From: Stentor coeruleus | Taxonomy: Eukaryota > Ciliophora > Heterotrichea > Heterotrichida > Stentoridae | Assembly: GCA_001970955.1 (NCBI GenBank) | Contig: MPUH01000072.1 | Location: 56,862 to 120,861, forward strand | Reading direction: 5' to 3' | Length of the DNA: 64,000 nucleotides | In this document: positions 20,766 to 28,792 of the stretch, one piece after another | How the letters are laid out: each line of letters starts with the position of its first letter | Numbering within the stretch: the stretch's first letter is position 1 | The notes under the pieces: generated by a model | What the model was told of the DNA's origin: nothing | What the model saw: the letters and a program-made list of their open reading frames with translations, nothing else | Databases searched by the model: none | Position numbers and translations under genes: made by a program

Positions 20766-21899
20766 ATGGCGAATTACATAGGAAGACCTTTTGATATCAA
20801 AAAGAACAAACAACATGATCGGAAATCAAAACTAAGACATATTTTCAGTATTAAACCAGAAAACAGAAGTGAAGGGCAAATTTATGAAGCAGCTCAGCTT
20901 CTTCAAGATAACTCTTTTCTAATGAGATATGCAGGAAGTAAGCAACTAGGTCAACTTATCAAAAACATGAGATTACAGTTTTTTGAAACTCTTGAAGATG
21001 TTGTTGAAGAAGGTGAAGAAGGGCATATGTTTTGTATAGTCCTTTCTGGGCGTTATGGGATGTTTAAAACAGAAACAGATCGCGTTAAAGTTCGTGAATT
21101 AATGGCTGGGCAGTGTTTTGGGGAAATATCAATTCTTAATGGTGAACCATATCAGACAACAATAACCGCATTAGAACCAAGTGAACTTATAGTTTTAGAT
21201 AAGAACATTTATGATGCTATAGTAAAAAGTGTTCAAAATCAGCAAATGCATAGTAGTTATCTATTTTTTAAAGGATTACCTCTATTTTCAAGTATGTCTG
21301 AAAAACTCATACATTATTTTTCTCAAACTTCTTATATAAGATGTTTTGCCCCAAATATAACCATCATAGAAGAAGGGGATTTTGCCCCTGGGATTTATAT
21401 TATTAGTGAAGGTTCAGTTAAAATTAAAAGGACACTTACTTTAGATAGGAAACCTGAAAATATTGTTATTGATGAATTAGGTGTTGGGGATTTGTTTTGT
21501 GATTTTAACTTTTTTTGTAAGAGTCCTATGCATCATAGTGTTATAAGCACAATGCCATTAACTGTTTATTTTTTAAATAAAGAAGATATACTTAATCTAG
21601 ACTCATCGTTACTTTTTGAATTTAGAAGAGTTTGTAAACCTTATCCTGATGACTCAGCATTGAAATATATGTATCAAGAAAAAAAATCATGGATTCGATA
21701 CAAACAGGAGGTTGTTAAAAGTGTAAATATTGAGAAAGAACTTAGACGGTATTTTTAAGATAGGTCATTTGATAGTAGATTAAGGAAGCCTAATTTGCAA
21801 ATACAGAAGAATTTATTGTTTAATTCACGCTTTCCGAGTGTTCAAAGAAGTCGAGTGAGAACGTCAAATTCTTCAAAAAGAACCGGCTCTCTTGCTTAG
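20766..21899 (+). CDS. Protein with two degenerate cyclic-nucleotide-binding domains
   Basis: Two exons joined across a 15-nt intron give 372 aa. The first domain (about residues 50-165) has EEGEEGHMFCIVLSGRYGMF and a phosphate-cassette-like FGEISILNGEPYQTT. The second (about 170-290) has IIEEGDFAPGIYIISEGSVKI and GVGDLFCDFNFF. The layout resembles PKA regulatory subunits. However, the cassette Arg that contacts the cyclic phosphate is absent in both domains, and no pseudosubstrate or dimerisation helix is seen. Exon two adds a basic, Ser/Arg-rich tail. Nucleotide binding is doubtful. Confidence 0.85.
21749..21763 (+). other. 15-nt intron in CNBD gene
   Basis: GTATTTTTAAGATAG, phase 2, in-frame TAA if retained. 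It joins ...KELRR to SFDSRLRKPNLQ and extends the protein to the stop at 21899. Confidence 0.8.
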
Positions 21900-22077
21900 T
21901 AATATTCAATCATTTATGCTTTTTTACTATAAGCTATAAAATTGAACTCATAAGTAAATAACTATTTGATTAAACTTTAAGATTTTAAATACAATATAAT
22001 CCAAAACAACACTAAATCCTTTATATTATATGATTATATTGTATAAGTATTTATTTAAGTAAGAAGTTGAAATAATA

Positions 22078-22668
22078 ATGGAAGAAAAACTATTTAGGAT
22101 AATTATTGTCGGAGATTCTTCAGTAGGAAAATCTTGTATTTTGCTAAAATTTACTGAAGGAGTTTTCAAAGACAGTCATGAAGTTACAATTGGCGTAGAA
22201 CTAGGAAATAAAGTTCATAAAGTTGATGATTTTGATGTAAAGTTTCAAATATGGGATACTTCAGGACAAGAAAATTATCGAAGCGTCACTAGAAGTTTTT
22301 ATCGTAGAGCTAATTGTGCGCTTCTTGTTTTTGATGTAGGAAATAAAGAATCATTCACGAATTGCGATTTTTGGATCAGGGAAATAAAAATGAACTCTAA
22401 AGAAGATGTGGTTATTTACTTAGTAGGAAATAAATTTGACATAGAACAATCTGAAATAAATCAATGGGAAGCAATTGAATATGCTAACAAACATGGAATA
22501 AGTGGCTACATAGAAACTTCAGCAAAAACAGGACACAATATTGACTATTTATTCCAAGTTGTTGGGCAAAAACTACTTTCACAAGATAAAGCTTCAGTAG
22601 GAGACTCGGGAAAATTTGAAATCCAGGTTGTTAAAAATACTCAAAAGAAAAAGTGTTGCAAAAATTGA
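22078..22668 (+). CDS. Rab-family small GTPase
   Basis: 196 aa with the full G-motif set: P-loop GDSSVGKS, switch I threonine in EVTIGVE, WDTSGQEN (Ser replacing the usual Ala, catalytic Gln kept), GNKFD and ETSAK. The C-terminus KKKCCKN has a di-cysteine prenylation motif. It is a membrane-trafficking switch and a client of the GDI encoded in this window. The class is unclear (Rab2/Rab4/Rab14-like by feel). Its stop is only 7 nt from the stop of the convergent THG1 gene. Confidence 0.93.
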   Translation: MEEKLFRIIIVGDSSVGKSCILLKFTEGVFKDSHEVTIGVELGNKVHKVDDFDVKFQIWDTSGQENYRSVTRSFYRRANCALLVFDVGNKESFTNCDFWIREIKMNSKEDVVIYLVGNKFDIEQSEINQWEAIEYANKHGISGYIETSAKTGHNIDYLFQVVGQKLLSQDKASVGDSGKFEIQVVKNTQKKKCCKN

Positions 22669-22675
22669 GTTATAA

Positions 22676-23374
22676 TTAAACTAAAATATTATAAGTCATG
22701 AAAAAATTTCTATGGAAAATATCTTCATGTAAAAATTCTAAATAAGGCTTTACAATAACCGTGCCTTTCTTATAAATCTCAGGTTCGTTATTGTAATTTA
22801 TCGATCTTTCGAAAAGAATCTGATTTTTTACAGCACTGGTTGTACCTTTAAGTGTATTATGGGCTTCTCTTTCTGTTAATCCCCCTTTAACCAATGCCCA
22901 AAATGTTGTGTTATATAAATTGTTTATATGGCAATCCGCTTGTCTCCAACGCAAATAATCATGTAAAATCTCAAATGAAGGATAACATACCAAACGACAA
23001 TCAAAAGTTGGAGGATACTGAAGAGGTATATCATTTGGCCAATTAACTACAAAACAGCTAGTAAAATATGAAACAACTGTAGAAATTATTTTCTGTTGCC
23101 TTCTATTGAAAAATGAAGAGTTTGGGGAAATTACAAAGCTGTACTCATCAGATTGCCCATAAGCTAGAACTATATCTGTGAATTTTAAACAAGTCATCTG
23201 AGCAGCTTTATTCATAGTATTCAAACATCTCAAATCATTAGGTTTTTCTAAATGATGAGTCTCACAAAATTTTGTAAAAGCTTGTCCATCAACACGTATA
23301 ACGATCCATGTTTGAGGTAAGGTAGTTAGATCTTGTTCAAAGTTCTTAACATATTCATACCTTGACTTGGCCAT
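22676..23374 (-). CDS. THG1: tRNA-His guanylyltransferase (THG1)
   Basis: 232 aa, close to the yeast enzyme length. It adds the essential extra G to the 5' end of tRNA-His by a reverse polymerase reaction. The sequence begins MAKSRYEYVKNFEQD and shows IVIRVDGQAFTKF and VLAYGQSDEYSFV, which carry the catalytic metal-binding Asp residues. The family-specific FDCRLVCYPS, YLRWRQADCHINNLYN and LKGTTSAVKNQIL follow. It is divergent from the coiled-coil gene at 23448, with 73 nt between starts. Confidence 0.96.
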   Translation of the reverse strand: MAKSRYEYVKNFEQDLTTLPQTWIVIRVDGQAFTKFCETHHLEKPNDLRCLNTMNKAAQMTCLKFTDIVLAYGQSDEYSFVISPNSSFFNRRQQKIISTVVSYFTSCFVVNWPNDIPLQYPPTFDCRLVCYPSFEILHDYLRWRQADCHINNLYNTTFWALVKGGLTEREAHNTLKGTTSAVKNQILFERSINYNNEPEIYKKGTVIVKPYLEFLHEDIFHRNFFMTYNILV

Positions 23375-23447
23375 TAAAAATTATCTAAGTTTTCCATATC
23401 CTATTTACTTTAAATTCAAATATCTTAGATAATATTAGTGGTAATAA

Positions 23448-24347
23448 ATGGAGGAAAGCCCAGCCAAAGAAGCTAATGAAGTGAATGAAGTTGGAGGTGA
23501 GAATGATGAAATGGATGAACTAATGTAAGTCTTACATAGTAACACTTTGGAAGAGCAGAGGAAAGACCACGAAGGCAATGGAAGATTTCTTGAAGCTGAT
23601 ACAGTATACCAGCGTATACTCAAGCTCAAGCAAGATCAAAAACGTAAGAGGGAGGAAAGAATGAAGCAAAAACAGGGTAAGGAAGTTAATGACATTGAAA
23701 GCGAATACAGTGATGAACTTAAAAACTTCAATAATGACTGGGATGACAGAATTGATAAATATAAAGCTCATTGTAAAGAATCTGAAGAACAACTCAAACA
23801 ACGTCAAACTAATGAAACTGAAACTACAACTAAGCAATTAGAGGAAACTATTCCGATTATTCCTAAACATTCGTCAGAATTTTTGAACCTTAAACGCATT
23901 CAAGAAACTCTTGTACGTAATAAAGAGTATAAAGAAGCTCATGTTATTCAACAGACAATGATAGATTTAGAGGAAAAAGAGAAACTCACATGGGGAGATG
24001 AAAGGTTATCTAAAATCCAACAAAATTTAGCTTCTCTGTCAAAAAAACAAGAAAATGAAATGAATAGACTCATTATGAAAGCGAAAAATGGGTTTGAAGA
24101 ACTACGCAAACAAAGAGCTTCTGAACTAGAAAGCTTAATTAAGAAGTATCAAAACATCAATAAGGAGATGAAAATAGCCCACAAGCTGGAAACTAACAGG
24201 CTTAATGGTCTCCATACAACTGGATCAGGAGTTTTTAAGTCTGATATCAATGCATCCTCAAGGGCTATTTTCACTCCAAAGTCAAAAAGGGCTGAAAGTG
24301 ATGGAGCGAATAATAATCCGGAAGGTGCAGAGGTAGAAGCGTCTTAA
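23448..24347 (+). CDS. Conserved-looking coiled-coil protein (294 aa)
   Basis: Two exons joined by a 15-nt intron. The short first exon encodes MEESPAKEANEVNEVGGEND, then the protein continues as a charged, Glu/Lys/Gln-rich coiled coil for about 200 residues. Regular helix-breaking repeats occur (RFLEADTVYQRILKLKQDQ; EYKEAHVIQQTMIDLEEKE), both of the form extend-a-helix-then-Leu-Glu. The tail is Ser/Asn-rich. It may be a cytoskeletal or axonemal component, but no family name can be assigned. Confidence 0.8.
23525..23539 (+). other. 15-nt intron in coiled-coil gene
   Basis: GTAAGTCTTACATAG, phase 2, with an immediate TAA if retained. Removal links the ATG at 23448 to the main frame. Confidence 0.88.
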
Positions 24348-25495
24348 TTAATTCTTAATAATCAGGACTTCTTTATTATGAACACTAATGGGTAGTGTGT
24401 AAAAGATCATTAATATGTTTATTTATATATTTTTTAGATATAGGAAAGGATTTGGTGACTAGGCTGATATAAATGATTAAATAATCTAAGGTATGTATTA
24501 TATATAAGACAGAATAATCAATGTTATTATTCATTATTAATATCCAATAATCATAATATCTATCATAAAATAAATTAACTTTATATGTTTGTATAAGGAA
24601 TTATCTTGAAGAGTCTTTATAATCTTTTTATACATGATATTCAAATAAAACATTGAGATTAAGAATGAAATTTATTAGAATTAAAGCAAAATATGTAAGT
24701 AATAGTAAACTTTCTTAATGATTTTGAAATTATCAATGTGGTAGTGAAGGTTAAAGAGGATGTGTGCTAATAATGTCTTAAATAATAGAAAATATACATT
24801 AATAGTTATGGATAAGATAGAGTTAAGGCATTTGTTATAGATAAAAATCATCGCAATCTTTTGAAATGGATTTTTAATGTTAAAAATACTGTCTTTTACC
24901 ATTGCTAAATATTGAATTCTTCGCTATAAAACTTTTAGTGGATTTGCAATGCATTTACCCGTTATTTTTTCTATAAAATATTATTTTTAACACAAAAAAG
25001 ACAGTTTATTAGTTGATAGACTATTTTTTTAAGCGATTTTTATCAAGTAAGTCTTATGAAAATATAAATAAATATTTTCAGTGTTGTTAATACTATAAAC
25101 TCAAACATTATGAGTAAACTAAAAGTCTAGTAAATGATTTAATTATTCAAAATTTCCACATTTTATATATTTTGTAAGTAGCATTATATGGAGTACTATT
25201 TTGTATTAAATGTATTTTTAACTACACCGATTGTAGCAAGTTAAAAGAAAAATCTTAAAGCTCAGTACAATTAGTATAAGAGTTATTGAAAATCCTTATA
25301 ATATTTTTGCTTTGCAGCATAAACAAAAAATCATCTCCAAAAAACTCAAAAAATTTTCTTCTCAAAGATATTCTATTGACACAAAATATATATTCAATCA
25401 TTAAATAACATTAATATAATGACTCTTGGTATCAAATTATACAATTTCTATACGATATAACAAAAAATAATCTATAACCTAATATCACTAAACTA
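24348..25495. other. AT-rich spacer between convergent genes
   Basis: 1148 nt with no convincing gene. The short frames present are Ile/Asn/Tyr/Leu-rich, as expected from random AT-rich DNA. Confidence 0.5.
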
Positions 25496-26098
25496 TTAAT
25501 TTTCTCCAAAGAACTTGTCACATACCTTGCGGTACATTGGCTTAATGTTATCAGGTTCCTTATTATGACTGTACATAATAGCAGCCATAGCCATGCAAAA
25601 AAGTATTACTTGGCCATAAGGTAAATTAACAACTAAACCTCTTCTTTTAAGGAATTTCCAAATAGCATCAAAAAACCTTGGAAGAACATACATAGCCATC
25701 TCACTAATTCTTGCAGGAGTCTCAATAAAAGCTGACACATTGATTAAAGCAGCAGATAAAACCATCAATTTACTATCCATGGTTCCTACAGTTCTCACAT
25801 ACCCACAAACAGTCATTTTACCGATAAGTACCATGACAGCCAAAACCATTGTGGATCGAACACATCCTTTTAAGGCAGTGCGTAATGTTTCTAATGGTTT
25901 TTTTAGTACTTGTTTGTACCGTAAAATGAGTGGCATAAAATGTAGTGGGAAATAAAACTTCATCCCAAACTTAAAGCCTAGCATAAAGTTTTTTAACCAA
26001 TTTTCAATACAAGAACCATTATGCAACATTTCACAAGAGGCAGGGAGTATACCAGCTGCAATTTTCTGAATGTGATCAGGAGTTAGTTCCATAGACAT
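25496..26098 (-). CDS. TMEM135: TMEM135/PMP52-like membrane protein
   Basis: 200 aa with several hydrophobic segments. The C-terminal pattern (LPYGQVILFCMAMAAIMYSHNKEPDNIKPMYRKV) resembles the end of TMEM135 and related peroxisomal 52-kDa membrane proteins, and HNGSCIENWLKNFMLGFKFGMKFYFPL resembles their start of repeat. It is about half the length of animal TMEM135, closer to a single Tim17-like half. TMEM135 is linked to peroxisomal and mitochondrial lipid handling. The assignment is by pattern only. Confidence 0.6.
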   Translation of the reverse strand: MSMELTPDHIQKIAAGILPASCEMLHNGSCIENWLKNFMLGFKFGMKFYFPLHFMPLILRYKQVLKKPLETLRTALKGCVRSTMVLAVMVLIGKMTVCGYVRTVGTMDSKLMVLSAALINVSAFIETPARISEMAMYVLPRFFDAIWKFLKRRGLVVNLPYGQVILFCMAMAAIMYSHNKEPDNIKPMYRKVCDKFFGEN

Positions 26099-26303
26099 AT
26101 TTATTAAGGTTTAATCATGTTGAATTATGCATATTTTTGATATTACGTGAAAATATATTTATGGTTGTTTATTTTTCCATATCATCAGCATAATCTTAAT
26201 GCTTTATAACTCAATCATTACTTTTATTTGTAAATATTACAACTTATTTCTGCTTGGAAGTTGTAAATATTTCGATATTCTGTTGCTGTTATACCAATAA
26301 ATA

Positions 26304-27968
26304 ATGGTGGAAGAGTCTTCAAACATCAAGCGAAAAACTAAGATAATTGTGACTCTTGGAGAAAGTTCCAGTAGTAAAGGTGTTTTAGTAGAGCTTATTA
26401 AGGCTGGCATGGATGTAGCAAGAATAAGCAACAGATTTCTAAAAGGTGAAAAACAAGATGTTTTGATAAACCTTCAAGAAGCAATAAAAGAGACAGGTAT
26501 ACATGTTGGAGTTATGCTTGGGCTTAGAGAAAGTGATATTCGCATTGGGACCTTTGGAAAATCCCCACTTAGACTGAAAAAAAATGATTTAGTTCGTATA
26601 AGTACTCATGCTGAACAAAGCGAAATAAACTGCACATTATGGTGTAACAATAAAGAATTCTCAAGTATGGTCACTCCAGGTGATAAACTTTTAGTGGATT
26701 TTGGGAAAATCATATTAACAGTTCTCTCAAATGAATCTTCAGACTCAGAAAGTTATAGCTTCAGTCGAAGCTTCACAAGCATTGCATCTCAAGATTTAAA
26801 TTTAGATATCGATTCTTCTAAATCAGGAAATATCATGTATATGCTTAATTCAACTCAAAAAATTGAATCTAGTTTGAAAAGGCAAAAAACCAACTCTTTC
26901 AATGAAAATTTGCTTAGACCTAAACGAATTACCCCAAAAAACCATCGCGGCGCCAAAATTGTTATGTGTCGTGTAGAAAATGACTGTACAATAACAGTGC
27001 ATAAACCAGTTCATATATCTTCATCTGATGGTCACGAGATTCCAACAAGTGATGCAACAGTCTCAGAAGATTTCAAACTAATAGAATGGGCTAATGAAAA
27101 CAACGTTGATTTTATTGTATTTAAACAAGTAAGAAACGAAGAAGATCTTGGTTTTCTTATGGATCTTGCATCTAGTAACATAAAAAAATTCCTTGGTTTA
27201 CAAAATAAAGGCACTGTAACTCAATTTGAAAAACTCATAACAGAAACAGATGGTGTTGTTATTGGCAGAGGGACTTTAGCACTTGAGACAAGTCTTGCTG
27301 ATGTTTGTAGAATTCAAAAGAAAACAGTAAAAAGATGTAATGAATTAGGTAAACCTGTGATTATTTCTACTCAACTTTTAGAAAGTATGGTATTTCATAA
27401 TACTCCAACTAGATCTGAAGTTACTGATATCACAAATGCAGTACTTGATGGAACTGATGCACTTATGCTTAGTGGGGAAACTGCATATGGGCATGATCCA
27501 GTTAGAGCTTTCAATGCATGTGCCCGTATCTGCATTGAAGCAGAAAAATATTTAGATTGTCAAGGGGAATGTGAAAGAATAAAAAAACTTTTAGGTAATA
27601 ATATTACAATTACAGAAAACACGTGTTATTCAGCAGTTACAACAGTTTTGTCTACACATGCTAAAGTTATTGTCTGTCTTACTGAGTCTGGGAGAACTGC
27701 TCAGATTATATCTCGTTTTATGCCTCCTTGTGCTATTGTTTCATTGACAAATAGTGAAGTTACTGAACGTCAGATGAGGATTATAAGAGGAGTTTATCCA
27801 TTCTTTGTTAAGGAAACACAAGAAAGCGAACTTAAAGATCGAATCTTTGAAATTGTCAAAACGGGGAATTTCGCTGAAGTTGGCGATAATATTGTTGTTG
27901 TTGGAGGATTACTTTATAATTTCGCAGCGGGACATACTTGTTCTCTTAAGATTCTCGTAGTTAAGTAG
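26304..27968 (+). CDS. Pyruvate-kinase-like pseudoenzyme
   Basis: 554 aa. The fold is clear: TKIIVTLGESSSS, LIKAGMDVAR, VDFIVFKQVRNEEDL, ELGKPVIISTQLLESM and NAVLDGTDALMLSGETAYG. Core catalytic positions are changed. The SKIEN motif that holds the catalytic Lys and metal-binding Glu reads LGLQN (Gly298, Gln300). The ARGDLG metal-binding Asp is Thr324. The nucleotide/potassium-site segment NFSHG is lost after Arg40, and LDTKGPEIR reads MLGLRESDIR. The B-domain region carries a long Ser-rich insert (about residues 140-215). It is very likely unable to make pyruvate; a regulatory role is inferred. Confidence 0.88.
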   Translation: MVEESSNIKRKTKIIVTLGESSSSKGVLVELIKAGMDVARISNRFLKGEKQDVLINLQEAIKETGIHVGVMLGLRESDIRIGTFGKSPLRLKKNDLVRISTHAEQSEINCTLWCNNKEFSSMVTPGDKLLVDFGKIILTVLSNESSDSESYSFSRSFTSIASQDLNLDIDSSKSGNIMYMLNSTQKIESSLKRQKTNSFNENLLRPKRITPKNHRGAKIVMCRVENDCTITVHKPVHISSSDGHEIPTSDATVSEDFKLIEWANENNVDFIVFKQVRNEEDLGFLMDLASSNIKKFLGLQNKGTVTQFEKLITETDGVVIGRGTLALETSLADVCRIQKKTVKRCNELGKPVIISTQLLESMVFHNTPTRSEVTDITNAVLDGTDALMLSGETAYGHDPVRAFNACARICIEAEKYLDCQGECERIKKLLGNNITITENTCYSAVTTVLSTHAKVIVCLTESGRTAQIISRFMPPCAIVSLTNSEVTERQMRIIRGVYPFFVKETQESELKDRIFEIVKTGNFAEVGDNIVVVGGLLYNFAAGHTCSLKILVVK

Positions 27969-28199
27969 TTTTTCAAAATGATTTACATTTTTAGAATAGT
28001 AATGAAGTCTAATTAATAATTGGGATTTTCCTATAATGTTGTTGACGATAGAAGCTAAAGAATTAATTGGAGAAAGTTTTTTTGGAATAGTAGAATGTTT
28101 ATTTCATAGGATTTATTTTTGGCAAATAAAAATTGCTTGGTTTTTTAATATGATGGTTTTCATAAACCTGAACCTATCGTTTAAATAACTAGACTTTTC
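27969..28199. other. Spacer
   Basis: 231 nt, T/G-rich on the + strand directly after the pyruvate-kinase-like gene. Nothing is recognised. Confidence 0.45.
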
Positions 28200-28690
28200 T
28201 TTGCTGGATTCTTAAAGGATTTGCAATTGGCTTTATAAGATTATAAACAAGAGGTAAAAGGTATTTTCTTTAGGTTTTGGAAGTTCAGGTGTTCCGAGTA
28301 CTGAACAGATTTTAAGCATTTAATCATTTTCATTACTTCCTGGGGTTAAAGGTTCTGAACATATAAAGTTCTGCCATGATACATCCAAGAGCGAAAATAT
28401 CAACAAGTGAATTATAATTAGTACTTCTTAATAAATTTCTGGTGCACGATGCCAACATATACTTACATAATAATTAAATTGTGGCTTATTTCTGATTTCT
28501 CTTTCTAAACCGAAATCAGTGATTTTACATATTTCATTTGATACCATTAGATTCTCTGGTTTTAAGTCTTTATGAAAAAAAAAAATATTTATGCATATAT
28601 TCTAAACCTTGAAATACTTGGTATATAATCGAAAGAATTCGTATTTCTCGAAATGGATCTGTACAATCTTTAATTAGTTAATAAGCGATT
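28200..28690 (-). pseudogene. Degenerate MAK/ICK/MOK (RCK)-type protein kinase pseudogene
   Basis: The minus strand spells clear kinase pieces in shifting frames: [70 protein letters not shown] and MLKICSVLGTPE. This order and wording match RCK-family ciliary kinases. Disablements: an in-frame TAA at 28678-28680 and another at 28320-28322 (each where Gln is usual), a length change in an 11-base homopolymer near 28575, a one-base deletion after RAPEI and a one-base insertion after AELYMF. No intact N- or C-lobe remains. Confidence 0.85.
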
Positions 28691-28792
28691 TTCATCTAAA
28701 AACTCATTCCCAAAAACCTTATCTCAACTTTACCCAAAAAAACTCAGCAACTTAATTTAACCTCATATATTTTAATATCTAATATAAACTAT

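Noticed and set aside
24681-24902. 73-codon minus frame in the spacer after the coiled-coil gene
   Set aside because: Ile/Asn/Tyr/Leu-rich, no paralogue, no start context, and surrounded by random AT-rich sequence.
28315-28325. Reassigned stop codon (TAA read as Gln) in this organism
   Set aside because: Only seen in the broken kinase copy, which also carries frameshifts. All intact genes here end at TAA, TAG or TGA and none need TAA as Gln.
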